64,000 bases of DNA from Aestuariivirga litoralis (lineage in GTDB: Bacteria; Pseudomonadota; Alphaproteobacteria; Rhizobiales; Aestuariivirgaceae): NCBI RefSeq assembly GCF_015714715.1, contig NZ_WAHS01000001.1, positions 2,057,001 to 2,121,000 of the forward strand. Reading direction: 5' to 3'. The stretch's first letter is position 1; every line of letters starts with the position of its first letter. Position numbers and translations under genes: made by a program. Below the pieces are notes generated by a model. That model saw nothing but the letters and a program-made list of their open reading frames with translations, was not told where the DNA came from and searched no databases. Shown here piece after piece: positions 26,972 through 35,265 of this stretch.

Positions 26972-28135
26972 ATGCCCACATCAAAGCCTGCCACCACCAT
27001 CCTGCAAGATCTGATCCGCTGCCGTTCGGTCACACCGGATGAAGGTGGTGCGTTGTCTTATCTGGAAAAGCTGTTGGGTGATGCCGGCTTTGCCTGCCAC
27101 CGTCTCACTTTCAAAGCGGAAGGCACGCCGGATGTGGAGAATCTTTTTGCCCGCTTCGGCACGGCACAGCCACATCTCTGCTTCGCCGGCCACACCGATG
27201 TTGTGCCGCCCGGTGATGAGAGCAAGTGGGCGCATCCGCCCTTCGCCGCCGAAATTGCCGATGGGAAGATCTTCGGGCGTGGCGCTACCGACATGAAGGG
27301 CTCGATCGCTGCCTTTGCCGCCGCAGCGCTTGATCATGTGGCGCAGAAGGGTGTGAAGCCCGGCAGCATTTCATTTCTGATCACCGGCGATGAAGAAGGC
27401 CCCGCCATCAACGGCACGGTGAAAGTACTGCAATGGATGAAGGAGAACGGCCACATCCCAGATCATTGCATCGTCGGTGAGCCGTCCTGCGTGGACAGAC
27501 TGGGCGACACGATTAAGATCGGGCGGCGCGGCTCTTTGAGTTTGGTTGTCACAGTCGATGGCCGCCAAGGCCACGCAGCCTATCCGCACAAGGCAGATAA
27601 CCCGGTGCCAAAGCTGGCGCGCTTCATTGATCGCATTGGAGGCCTCGCGCTGGACAAGGGCAATGAACATTTCGACCCTTCCACTCTCGCAGTGACCACT
27701 TTTGACGTGGGCAACAAGGCGACCAACGTAATTCCTGCGCAGGCGGTAGCGAAATTCAATATCCGCTATTCGCCGGAATTGAATGCTGCAGCCCTCAATG
27801 CCCTCATTCAGGGCGAAGCCGACAAGGTGAAGGTGGAGTTGGGCGGCACATGGACTATTGAGGCGCATGAAGGGGCAGATGCCTTCATCACGCGGCCCGG
27901 CGCTTTTGTGGGCCTGGTGCAGGATGCCATTGCCGATGAGACCGGGCTGGTGCCCAAGCTTTCAACATCGGGCGGCACATCGGATGCGCGCTTTGTGAAA
28001 GACTATTGCCCGGTGTTGGAATTCGGCCCCACCAATGCGACCATCCACCAGACCGATGAGCATATCGACATTGAAGAGCTCAAGGCCCTGTCACGCATCT
28101 ATGCGCGGGTGATCGAGAAATATTTTCAAGCCTGA
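26972..28135 (+). CDS. dapE: Succinyl-diaminopimelate desuccinylase DapE
   Basis: A 387-residue M20 family metallohydrolase that removes succinate in diaminopimelate synthesis. Metal ligands and catalytic residues are visible in FAGHTDVVPPGD (His, Asp), FGRGATDMKGS (Asp), TGDEEGPAINGT (catalytic and bridging Glu) and a late TIHQTDEHI (His). The dimerisation domain occupies about residues 180-295. Together with dapD it supplies diaminopimelate for peptidoglycan and lysine. The 3' end overlaps the convergent membrane-protein gene by 10 bp. Confidence 0.96.
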   Translation: MPTSKPATTILQDLIRCRSVTPDEGGALSYLEKLLGDAGFACHRLTFKAEGTPDVENLFARFGTAQPHLCFAGHTDVVPPGDESKWAHPPFAAEIADGKIFGRGATDMKGSIAAFAAAALDHVAQKGVKPGSISFLITGDEEGPAINGTVKVLQWMKENGHIPDHCIVGEPSCVDRLGDTIKIGRRGSLSLVVTVDGRQGHAAYPHKADNPVPKLARFIDRIGGLALDKGNEHFDPSTLAVTTFDVGNKATNVIPAQAVAKFNIRYSPELNAAALNALIQGEADKVKVELGGTWTIEAHEGADAFITRPGAFVGLVQDAIADETGLVPKLSTSGGTSDARFVKDYCPVLEFGPTNATIHQTDEHIDIEELKALSRIYARVIEKYFQA

Positions 28136-29055
28136 GCATTCCGTGCAGTGAACCTGGCATAGGCTTCGGTGAACAAAGTGCCGAAGAACCAGATGAGCGG
28201 CACCTGCAGCAGCATGGCGATGATCTGAACCGGCATGATGCTTTTGAAAATGTCAGTCATGAAATGCGGCGGCGGGCTGCTCTGCCCCTGCATCGCCATG
28301 ATCTGCGACCAGATGGGCCAGAGGAAGATCAGGCTGATCAACAGCAGCGGTATGGCCACCACGATGGAACAAGCCGCAAGCCGCAAAGGCAGGGCGAAGC
28401 TTTCACCCCTGGCCAGCGGCCAGAGCGTTGCAAAGAAATCCGGCGTCTTCCCCATCGCCACCGCAGGCAGGCCGACGGCGTAGCGGCAGGCGAAGACCAT
28501 CAGCCCGAACATCAGCGCCACAACCACCATGATGATTGCCGGAATGAGAAAGAAGAGAAACGTCAAGTCACCCTCCTGAAAGGTCAAGGTGTTGGCCACT
28601 ATCGCTGCGATGATAGCGGCCCCAATCCCAATCACCAGAGCAGCACCCATATAGACCAGCATGGTGAGCGCCGCGATGCCCAGCACATACAGGATCACCA
28701 TCAGGATCGATTCAATCTCGCCCTTGCTGATGCCGAAGGTGGGGATTTGCGTTCCGGTCCGGAAGCGCACCACGCGCACAAACAGCCAGCACATTGAAAG
28801 CGCGCTGAGAAGGCCCGCCACTTGCAGCAATATGATGCTGCGGAACATGGAAAAGAAAATGGCGGGATCGGGCTTGTCGCCCTGCGCCACCATGGTTTCG
28901 ATAAACTCAAAGAAGCCGAACATGCTTTTCAGCTGCAGGCCGGTCATGATCAGAAACAGGCCCGCAGGCATCAGGCTGATGCGGACGAGCTCGCGCGCGT
29001 GATCCATGACAAAGCGGAAGCTTGCATGGCTGGTGCCGGGCATTACTTTTTGCAT
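28126..29055 (-). CDS. Uncharacterised multi-pass membrane protein
   Basis: A 309-residue protein that I do not recognise beyond being an integral membrane protein. Hydrophobic segments lie near residues 27-50, 70-92, 110-150 (two closely spaced helices), 165-195, 215-245 and 270-295, with a short basic N-terminus. Alternating long helices with glycine-rich runs recall YIP1/DUF6159-like bacterial proteins, but I cannot assign it. GGGGAG lies 6 bp upstream of ATG 29055, supporting this start. It lies downstream of truA on the same strand, with a 24-bp gap. Confidence 0.75.
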   Translation of the reverse strand: MQKVMPGTSHASFRFVMDHARELVRISLMPAGLFLIMTGLQLKSMFGFFEFIETMVAQGDKPDPAIFFSMFRSIILLQVAGLLSALSMCWLFVRVVRFRTGTQIPTFGISKGEIESILMVILYVLGIAALTMLVYMGAALVIGIGAAIIAAIVANTLTFQEGDLTFLFFLIPAIIMVVVALMFGLMVFACRYAVGLPAVAMGKTPDFFATLWPLARGESFALPLRLAACSIVVAIPLLLISLIFLWPIWSQIMAMQGQSSPPPHFMTDIFKSIMPVQIIAMLLQVPLIWFFGTLFTEAYARFTARNAQA

Positions 29056-29079
29056 GTGAAACTCCCCAATGGGGCGAGG

Positions 29080-29817
29080 CTAGTACAGCACTTCCACCAA
29101 ATACAAGCCATCGGGTGGGCAGACAGGTCCGCAACGCGAACGGTCCTTCGCTTCCAGCGCGCGTTTGATTTCCAGCGGGTGCCATTTGCCCTGCCCTACG
29201 CGGACAAGACTGCCTACAATCGAGCGCACCTGGTGGTGCAGGAACGAACGCGCCTCGGCCCGGATTTCCACCATCTCATCGAAGCGCATCACATCCAGCC
29301 GCTCAAGCGTTTTCACCGGCGACGGCGATTGGCACTCGGCAGCGCGGAAGGTGGTGAAATCATGCTTGCCGATCAAATGCTGGGCACCTTCATGCATGGC
29401 ATCGACATTCAGATCCATCGGCACATGCCAGACATTGTGCTTGTCCAGCGTCGGCGGCGCGCGGCGGTTGAGGATGCGGTAGAGATAGCGGCGCTTGATG
29501 GCGGAGAAACGCGCCTCGAAATCATCCGGCACTTGTTCAGCCGCAACCACGCTCACCGCGTGGGGCCGCACATTGCCATTGATGGCGTTGCACAGCACGA
29601 ACGGGTCCCAGACTTTGGGTGAATCAAAATGCGCAATCTGCGCCAGTGCATGCACGCCCGTATCCGTGCGGCCCGCGCCATGCAGCGTGATGTGCTGGCC
29701 ATGCAGCACTTCAATCGCGGCTTCCAATGCGCCTTGCACGGTGATCGATGCTGGCTGCGACTGCCAGCCGAGAAAACCAGTGCCGTCATATTCTATGGTG
29801 AGCTTGTAGCGCGGCAT
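29080..29817 (-). CDS. truA: tRNA pseudouridine(38-40) synthase TruA
   Basis: TruA isomerises uridines 38-40 in the anticodon arm of many tRNAs. The 245-residue length is standard. The catalytic aspartate is in GAGRTDTGVHA. Other motifs are EYDGTGFLGWQSQP at the N-terminus, FHAxxxARRYLY-like FSAIKRRYLYRI, and FLHHQVRSIVGSLVRVGQG. It overlaps fmt by one base and forms the conserved def-fmt-truA operon. Confidence 0.96.
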   Translation of the reverse strand: MPRYKLTIEYDGTGFLGWQSQPASITVQGALEAAIEVLHGQHITLHGAGRTDTGVHALAQIAHFDSPKVWDPFVLCNAINGNVRPHAVSVVAAEQVPDDFEARFSAIKRRYLYRILNRRAPPTLDKHNVWHVPMDLNVDAMHEGAQHLIGKHDFTTFRAAECQSPSPVKTLERLDVMRFDEMVEIRAEARSFLHHQVRSIVGSLVRVGQGKWHPLEIKRALEAKDRSRCGPVCPPDGLYLVEVLY

Positions 29818-30722
29818 TACTGGGCCCTGGTGCCCACAGGTACGGAAAAGCCGCGCAGAAAAACATCGGCTTCCATTGGGCCTTTGCCTTCGCGCTGCAA
29901 TTTCAGCACGCGGATGGCCCCCATGGCGCAGGCGAAAGTGAGCTTATCGTCAAGCAGCGTTCCGGATTCACCATTGCCTGCCACCACTTCAACATTCAGC
30001 AGCTTCAGCCGCGCGCCATCCAGCATGCACCAGGCACCGGGGAACGGCGAAAGCCCGTGGATGTGATTGCGCACCAGGGCGGCAGGTTTGTTGAAATCAA
30101 TGCGCGCCTCGGCCTTTTCGATCTTCTTGGCGTAGGTCGCGCCATGCGTGGGTTGCGCCACGCCGGGGGCGGATGGATTTTCCAGCACCTCGACCATCAG
30201 CTTGGCACCCACGCTCGCCAACTCATCATGCAGGCTGGCCGCGGTGGTGTGCTCGGTGATGCGCACCGGCAGCATCCGCATCACGGGGCCAGTATCCAGC
30301 CCCTCTTCCATGCGCATGATGGCGACGCCGGTTTCTGCATCACCTTCCATGATGGCGCGCTGGATGGGGGCGGCCCCGCGCCAGCGCGGCAATTGCGATG
30401 CATGCACATTGAAACAGCCAAAGCGGGTGGCGTTCAGAATGAATTTCGGCAGAAGCAAACCATAGGCCACCACGACGGCGGCATCGGCCTTGAGATCGGC
30501 GAAGGCCTGCTGGTCTTCCTCGGCGCGCAGGTTTTTTGGCGTGCGGACTTCGATGCCCTGCGCCTTTGCATAGGCGTGGACCGGGGTTTCCTTCAGCTCC
30601 ATGCCGCGTCCGGCGGGCCGGGGCGGCTGGGCATAGACACAAGAAATGTCGTGGCCTGCGGCGATAAGCGCTTTCAAAACGGTGACGGAAAAGTCCGGTG
30701 TTCCCATGAAAATCAGGCGCAT
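29817..30722 (-). CDS. fmt: Methionyl-tRNA formyltransferase Fmt
   Basis: Fmt formylates initiator Met-tRNA using 10-formyl-THF. The 301-residue protein has an N-terminal Rossmann catalytic domain (MGTPDFSVTVLKAL, then NVHASQLPRWRGAAPIQRA with the catalytic Asn/His, and MEEGLDTGPV) and a C-terminal OB-like tRNA-binding domain from about residue 205. It is flanked by def upstream and truA downstream on the same strand, the usual operon. Confidence 0.97.
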   Translation of the reverse strand: MRLIFMGTPDFSVTVLKALIAAGHDISCVYAQPPRPAGRGMELKETPVHAYAKAQGIEVRTPKNLRAEEDQQAFADLKADAAVVVAYGLLLPKFILNATRFGCFNVHASQLPRWRGAAPIQRAIMEGDAETGVAIMRMEEGLDTGPVMRMLPVRITEHTTAASLHDELASVGAKLMVEVLENPSAPGVAQPTHGATYAKKIEKAEARIDFNKPAALVRNHIHGLSPFPGAWCMLDGARLKLLNVEVVAGNGESGTLLDDKLTFACAMGAIRVLKLQREGKGPMEADVFLRGFSVPVGTRAQ

Positions 30723-30732
30723 GGTGCGGCGC

Positions 30733-31251
30733 TCACAGCTTGCCCAGCTTGTCGGCCTTCAAGAATTTCTTAAGCACGCGATCGCGCTTCAGCTTGGAAA
30801 TGTAATCGATGAACAGAACACCATTCAGATGGTCGATCTCGTGCTGCAGGCACGTGGCCATCACGCCATTGGCGTGAATTTCATGCGGCTCGCCCTTGCG
30901 GTCGAGATAGCGTACTTTGACTTCGGACGGGCGCTCCACCATCTCGAAAAATTCCGGAATGGACAGGCAGCCCTCTTCATAGTCGCTGCGCGCCTCTGAA
31001 GACCATATGATCTCAGGATTGGCCAGAAACAGCGGCTTGGGGTCCTCACCCTCACGCGCCAGGTCAATCACCACCTGGCGGCGCGGCACGCCGATCTGGA
31101 TGGCGGCCAGGCCAATGCCGGGCGCGTCATACATGGTGGAGAGCATGTCATCGAACAGCTTGCGCGCTTCTTCATCCACCGTTTTCAGCGGCACGGACTT
31201 CTGGCGCAGGATTTTTTCATCCGGCAGTTTGATGATCGGTTTGACGGCCAT
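30733..31251 (-). CDS. def: Peptide deformylase Def
   Basis: Def removes the formyl group from nascent proteins. The 172-residue enzyme has all three family motifs: [18 protein letters not shown] (metal-binding Cys) and QHEIDHLNG (two metal-binding His plus catalytic Glu). I chose ATG 31251, giving the usual [12 protein letters not shown] start; an in-frame start 57 bp upstream is possible, but no clear ribosome site supports either. It is the first gene of def-fmt-truA and is divergent from the DUF2239 gene. Confidence 0.95.
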   Translation of the reverse strand: MAVKPIIKLPDEKILRQKSVPLKTVDEEARKLFDDMLSTMYDAPGIGLAAIQIGVPRRQVVIDLAREGEDPKPLFLANPEIIWSSEARSDYEEGCLSIPEFFEMVERPSEVKVRYLDRKGEPHEIHANGVMATCLQHEIDHLNGVLFIDYISKLKRDRVLKKFLKADKLGKL

Positions 31252-31326
31252 AGGCTTGAGATAGGCGAGCGAGGACAGAGGGTCAATTGCGACAGTGAGG
31301 TGCGTCAACGACTTCGCACTTATTTT

Positions 31327-31364
31327 TATCCGGGTGATATTGACAAGGCTATTTTACCCGGATA
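31327..31364. promoter_or_regulatory. Paired inverted operator-like sites at DUF2239 promoter
   Basis: TATCCGGGT (31327-31335) and ACCCGGATA (31356-31364) are perfect inverted copies 20 bp apart. Each is itself a near-palindrome centred on CCGG. One flanks the -35 element and the other covers the -10 element, as expected for two repressor dimers. The regulator is unknown; a TetR- or MarR-type protein is a guess. Confidence 0.55.
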
Positions 31365-31368
31365 TTAA
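31340..31368 (+). promoter_or_regulatory. Sigma70-type promoter, predicted to give leaderless mRNA
   Basis: A perfect -35 TTGACA (31340-31345), a 17-bp spacer and -10 TATTAA (31363-31368) place the transcription start about 7 bp downstream, at or next to the ATG of the DUF2239 gene (31375). No Shine-Dalgarno sequence fits between them. Confidence 0.6.
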
Positions 31369-31374
31369 TTCGCC

Positions 31375-31887
31375 ATGACCCAAGCTTTTTCCGCCTTTCA
31401 CCACCACGCCCTTCTGGCCATCGGCACGCTCGAAGATGTTGCCCGCGCCTGCCGCAAAGCCGAACAAGAGGGGCTGCACGGCATCCTGATGTTCGACAAT
31501 GAAACGGGCAAACAGACCGATGTGCCGCTGGAAAGCCCCATCGCAATGCCCGAACAGCCGCGCGGCCGAGGACGGCCGGCGCTGGGCGTAACAGCTCGCG
31601 AAGTAACGTTGCTGCCGCGCCACTGGGAATGGCTGGCCACCCAGCCGGGCGGCGCATCGACCACTTTGCGCAAGCTGGTAGAGGCCGCACGGCGCGACCC
31701 TAAAGCCGAAGCCAAGCGCAAGCAGGAGCGCGCCTATAATTTCCTGCGCGCCATTGCGGGCGATTTGCCGCTTTATGAGGAAACATTGCGCGCACTGTTC
31801 GCGGGCGATGTGGCCCGCGTCACGGAGCTGACTGCAGAGTGGCCAAAAGACCTGCGTGCCCACGCACTGGATCTGCTGCAATCATGA
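31375..31887 (+). CDS. DUF2239 family protein
   Basis: A 170-residue protein of the DUF2239 family. Hallmarks are the GILMFDNETGKQTDVPL segment, the linker PRGRGRPALGVTAREVTLLPRHWEW (written in family members around GRPKLGVVAREVTLLPRHW), and the alpha-helical C-terminal half with RRDPKAEAKRKQERAYNFL. The function is unknown. The basic GRGRP hook and helical tail suggest nucleic-acid contact, which is inference. It is preceded by a strong promoter with paired operator-like sites and overlaps the next gene by 4 bp. Confidence 0.85.
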   Translation: MTQAFSAFHHHALLAIGTLEDVARACRKAEQEGLHGILMFDNETGKQTDVPLESPIAMPEQPRGRGRPALGVTAREVTLLPRHWEWLATQPGGASTTLRKLVEAARRDPKAEAKRKQERAYNFLRAIAGDLPLYEETLRALFAGDVARVTELTAEWPKDLRAHALDLLQS

Positions 31888-32393
31888 CCAGCATCCGACA
31901 ACGAAAGCTTGATGACTTCATTCGCCGCGTCTGGTCGGAAGGTGAGGTGGAAGCCTGCGATGACTATCTTGCGCGGCGCTATGCGATTGCGCATGATCCG
32001 GGTGATCCCTGGGATGGGCAAGTGCTGGATGTACCGCAGTTTCAGGAGCGGGTACGCAAGTCCCGTGCGCCCTTTCCGGATCAGCGTTTCTATATCCGTG
32101 AATGGTTTGAAAGCCGCGACGGGCTAATGATCAGCTGGGACTGGCTGGCCACCCACAAGGGTGACCTCACGGGCTTTCCAGCCAGCGGCAAGCGCCTCTC
32201 CATGTCGGGTGCCACGATCTATTACTTTGATGCGGATGACCGGATTTTCGGCCATTGGCAGATCGCCGACCGGCTGGGGGTTTACCAGCAACTGCAGAAG
32301 ACTGAACCCGCCCGGCCGAAAAATGGCACCTATACGCGCGCTGGATTTCTGCTGCGAAAAAAGAGCACGTTGGCGAGTTACGGACTGATCTGA
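31884..32393 (+). CDS. SnoaL-like / ester cyclase family protein (NTF2 fold)
   Basis: A 169-residue protein with the NTF2-like pattern of SnoaL-type polyketide cyclases and ester cyclases: an N-terminal helix pair (KLDDFIRRVWSEGEVEACDD), then FQERVRKSRAPFPDQRFYI, then beta strands in WDWLATHKGDLTGFPASGKR and GHWQIADRLGVYQQL. The conserved GDLTGFPASGK(R/x) segment is typical. Substrate unknown; many members are not enzymes of polyketide pathways. ATG 31884 overlaps the DUF2239 stop (ATGA), so both respond to the same regulated promoter. Confidence 0.8.
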   Translation: MTSIRQRKLDDFIRRVWSEGEVEACDDYLARRYAIAHDPGDPWDGQVLDVPQFQERVRKSRAPFPDQRFYIREWFESRDGLMISWDWLATHKGDLTGFPASGKRLSMSGATIYYFDADDRIFGHWQIADRLGVYQQLQKTEPARPKNGTYTRAGFLLRKKSTLASYGLI

Positions 32394-32470
32394 ACCCCAA
32401 AATTGGGGAATTAACGGTTCCGGCGCCTGCCGCCTTGCTTTTGCCCCGCCGCCCGGCCATATACGGCCCC

Positions 32471-32567
32471 GGAAGGTTGGCCTGCGGACGTGACGCTCGC
32501 CAACCGGGTCAGGGCCGGAAGGCAGCAGCCCTAACGAGCCCGTTATGGGTTGCTCGTCCAGCCTTCC
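32471..32567 (+). ncRNA. ffs: Signal recognition particle RNA, small bacterial type (4.5S)
   Basis: The universally conserved SRP apical domain is present at about 32507-32535 (GGGTCAGGGCCGGAAGGCAG, then CAGCCCTAACGAGCCC), including the GGAA tetraloop flanked by the asymmetric loop that binds Ffh. The ends close as a long helix: GGAAGGTTGG (32471-32480) pairs with CCAGCCTTCC (32558-32567) with one G-U pair. At 97 nt it is the Alu-less small type. It lies directly upstream of dnaX, the usual place in alphaproteobacteria. Confidence 0.95.
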
Positions 32568-32643
32568 ACTTCCTTCTCAACAGCATGCATCTTTCTCACC
32601 CCAAGTCTTTCAACTTGGATGCGCGATGGCTATGTTCCGGGCA

Positions 32644-34323
32644 ATGACTGACTCTCCCACGCCATACCGCGTTCTGGCGCGCAAATACCGGCCGCAGGTC
32701 TTTGATGACCTGATCGGGCAGGAGGCGATGGTGCGCACGCTGGCCAACGCCTTTGCCACGGGCCGTATCGCACAGGCCTATATGCTCACCGGCCTGCGCG
32801 GCATCGGCAAGACCACGACGGCGCGGCTGATCGCGCGGGCGCTTAATTACCCTGCTGGCCCCGCGATGGACATGCCGGAGCTGACGGCACAATGCGAAGC
32901 CATTCTTGAATCACGTCATATGGATGTGATCGAGATGGACGCCGCGTCCAATACCGGCGTCGACAATATGCGCGAGATCATTGACTCGGTGCGCTATGCG
33001 CCGGTGCAGGCGCGCTACAAGGTCTATATCATCGACGAAGTGCACATGCTGTCGAAGAGCGCGTTCAACGCTCTGCTCAAGACGCTTGAAGAGCCCCCGC
33101 CGCATGTGAAATTCATTTTCGCCACCACCGAAATCCGGAAAGTGCCGGTTACCATTTTGTCGCGCTGCCAGCGTTTTGATTTGCGCCGGATGGATGCTAC
33201 GACGCTGGTTGGCCACTATGGCAAAATCGCCAAGCTCGAAAATGTGGAAGCCGAAGATGAAGCACTGCGCCTGATCGCGCGGGCCGCTGAAGGTTCGGTG
33301 CGTGACGGCCTGTCGCTGTTGGATCAGGCGATTGCCTACGGCGATGGCAAGGTAAAGACGGCCGATGTGATGGTGATGCTGGGCCTGATGGATCGCGGCC
33401 AAGTGATCGATCTGTTTGAAGCCGTGATGGCGGGCGATGCCCCGTGCGCTTTGGCCGAGGCCGACAAGCAGTATCAAGCCGGCGGCGAACCGGTGACGAT
33501 CCTCAATGACCTTGCCGACTTCGTGCATTGGGTCACGCGGTTGAAAGTCGTCCCGCAATCGGCTGCCGCTGATGGCGCGCGCACCGAAGATGAAAAAACG
33601 CGCGGTGCGGATTTCGCCAAGCGGCTTTCGATGCCGCATGTCACGCGCGTCTGGCAGATGCTGCTGAAGGGCATTTCCGAAACCGCACTTGCTGCGCAAC
33701 CGATGCAGGCGGCGGAGATGGTGATCATCCGCCTCGCGCATGCGGCCAACCTGCCCTCTGGTGATGAGCTGTTGAAGCAGGTGCAGAGTGATCGTGCATC
33801 AGCACCGCGTGCGGCGCCGCCAGCTAACGCGCCGCAAGCCCCAATGGCGGAAGCACGGGTGACGGCGCAGATCCGTCCGCAATCCAACGAAGCGCAAGTG
33901 CCGCCCACCGTGATGCGCGGCCCAAGCGACTTTGCAGACATCGTGGCTCTCGCGGCGGAAAAGCGTGACATCAAGTTCAAGCACGATCTTGAGCGCTATG
34001 TGCGCCCGATCAGCGTGGCCGACGGGCGCATTGAGCTGGCGATGGAGCCCGGTGCCGATGCCACACTTTCCAACGAACTTTCACGCAAGCTGGAACAGTG
34101 GACGGGAAAGCGCTGGATCGTGGCCGTGTCGAAAGCGGGCGGTGAAGCGACGATCGCCCAGCAAAAGCGCGATGCTAAAGATACCAAATTCAAATGGGCG
34201 CATGAACAGCCGGATGTGCAGGCCATCCTGAAGGCGTTCCCCGGCGCCAAGGTTGAAGACGTAAAAGACCTCGACATATTGGACATCACGGAAGAGACGG
34301 AGACGGATGAAGAATCTCGCTGA
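32644..34323 (+). CDS. dnaX: DNA polymerase III subunit gamma/tau DnaX
   Basis: A 559-residue clamp-loader ATPase. Motifs are Walker A GLRGIGKTTTARL, Walker B YIIDEVHML, the sensor LSRCQRFDLRR arginine finger, and the tau-specific C-terminal region from about residue 390. The zinc module that holds four cysteines in E. coli has only one left (TAQCEAILESRHMDV). This appears shared by alphaproteobacterial relatives. I chose ATG 32644 (MTDSPTPYRVLARKYRPQ); ATG 32626 is an alternative. ybaB and recR follow, the classic operon. Confidence 0.96.
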   Translation: MTDSPTPYRVLARKYRPQVFDDLIGQEAMVRTLANAFATGRIAQAYMLTGLRGIGKTTTARLIARALNYPAGPAMDMPELTAQCEAILESRHMDVIEMDAASNTGVDNMREIIDSVRYAPVQARYKVYIIDEVHMLSKSAFNALLKTLEEPPPHVKFIFATTEIRKVPVTILSRCQRFDLRRMDATTLVGHYGKIAKLENVEAEDEALRLIARAAEGSVRDGLSLLDQAIAYGDGKVKTADVMVMLGLMDRGQVIDLFEAVMAGDAPCALAEADKQYQAGGEPVTILNDLADFVHWVTRLKVVPQSAAADGARTEDEKTRGADFAKRLSMPHVTRVWQMLLKGISETALAAQPMQAAEMVIIRLAHAANLPSGDELLKQVQSDRASAPRAAPPANAPQAPMAEARVTAQIRPQSNEAQVPPTVMRGPSDFADIVALAAEKRDIKFKHDLERYVRPISVADGRIELAMEPGADATLSNELSRKLEQWTGKRWIVAVSKAGGEATIAQQKRDAKDTKFKWAHEQPDVQAILKAFPGAKVEDVKDLDILDITEETETDEESR

Positions 34324-34630
34324 CATCATGAAATCGGCCGGCCAGATGCAGGCCAAGATGGCGGATATGCAAGCCAAACTGGAACAGCTGGTGGTCGAAG
34401 GCCAGTCCGGCGGCGGGCTGGTGAAAGTGAAAATGTCCGGCAAGTTCTCAGTCACGGCAGTGGAGATTGATCCTTCGCTGCTCAAGGATGGCGAGAAGGA
34501 AATTCTGGAAGACCTGCTGATGGCTGCATTGGCCGATGCCAAGGGCAAGGCGGAAACCATGGCTGCCGAACAGATGCAATCCCTGACCGCAGGCCTGCCG
34601 CTGCCACCCGGTTTCAAGCTGCCATTCTAA
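34307..34630 (+). CDS. ybaB: YbaB/EbfC family nucleoid-associated protein
   Basis: A 107-residue small DNA-binding protein. The N-terminal helix MKNLADIMKSAGQMQAKMADMQ and the central KMSGKFSVTAVEIDPSLL and EDLLMAALADAKGKAE segments fit the family, which forms tweezer-like dimers on DNA. The start overlaps the dnaX end by 17 bp, so it is translationally coupled. dnaX-ybaB-recR is conserved across bacteria. Confidence 0.95.
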   Translation: MKNLADIMKSAGQMQAKMADMQAKLEQLVVEGQSGGGLVKVKMSGKFSVTAVEIDPSLLKDGEKEILEDLLMAALADAKGKAETMAAEQMQSLTAGLPLPPGFKLPF

Positions 34631-34633
34631 AAG

Positions 34634-35236
34634 ATGAAGCGCCAGGCCGGGCCTGAAATTGAAAGATTGATCCAGCTACTGGCCAAGGTGCCGGGGCTTG
34701 GGCCGCGCTCGGCACGGCGCGCCGTGCTGCATCTGGTGAAAAACCGCGACAAGCTGCTGGGGCCGCTGACACTGGCGCTGAAAGACGCGCATGAGAAAGT
34801 GTCCGAATGCTCGGTCTGCGGCAATGTCGATACGCTTGACCCGTGCACGATCTGCATTGATGTGCGCCGCGACAAGACCACGCTTTGCGTGGTGGAAGAA
34901 GTGGGCGACCTCTGGGCGCTGGAACGCGCAGGCGCGTGGAACGGGCAGTATCATGTGCTAGGTGGCACGCTGTCAGCACTGGGTGGCATACGCCCGGAAG
35001 ACCTTGATATTGATCGATTAGTGAGCCGTGTGGCGGAAGGCCAGATCAAGGAAGTGGTGCTGGCCAACAATGCTACAGTGGAAGGCCAGACCACCGCACA
35101 TTACATCACCGAGCGGCTCAAGAAATTGGGTGTGGCCACCTCGCGGCTGGCGCATGGTGTGCCGGTGGGTGGCGAGCTGGACTATCTTGATGAAGGCACG
35201 CTGACGCAGGCGATGCGCGCGCGGCGGCCCTTCTAG
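34634..35236 (+). CDS. recR: Recombination mediator protein RecR
   Basis: A 200-residue protein that works with RecO and RecF to load RecA on gapped DNA. An N-terminal helix-hairpin-helix ([20 protein letters not shown]), a C4 zinc finger ([16 protein letters not shown]) and a Toprim domain with [15 protein letters not shown] are visible. It ends [15 protein letters not shown], as is usual. It begins 3 bp after ybaB. Confidence 0.97.
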   Translation: MKRQAGPEIERLIQLLAKVPGLGPRSARRAVLHLVKNRDKLLGPLTLALKDAHEKVSECSVCGNVDTLDPCTICIDVRRDKTTLCVVEEVGDLWALERAGAWNGQYHVLGGTLSALGGIRPEDLDIDRLVSRVAEGQIKEVVLANNATVEGQTTAHYITERLKKLGVATSRLAHGVPVGGELDYLDEGTLTQAMRARRPF

Positions 35237-35265
35237 ATACAACGGCGAGCGCCTATATTGCGCTT

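Noticed and set aside
32545-32643. Upstream extension of dnaX into the SRP RNA
   Set aside because: The in-frame start at 32545 lies inside the SRP RNA; family N-termini begin at 32644 or 32626.
33592-33600. A-rich run GAAAAAACG in dnaX as a programmed frameshift site for gamma
   Set aside because: The codon phase (GAA AAA ACG) does not give a good slippery heptamer, and no stimulatory stem or nearby stop was evident.
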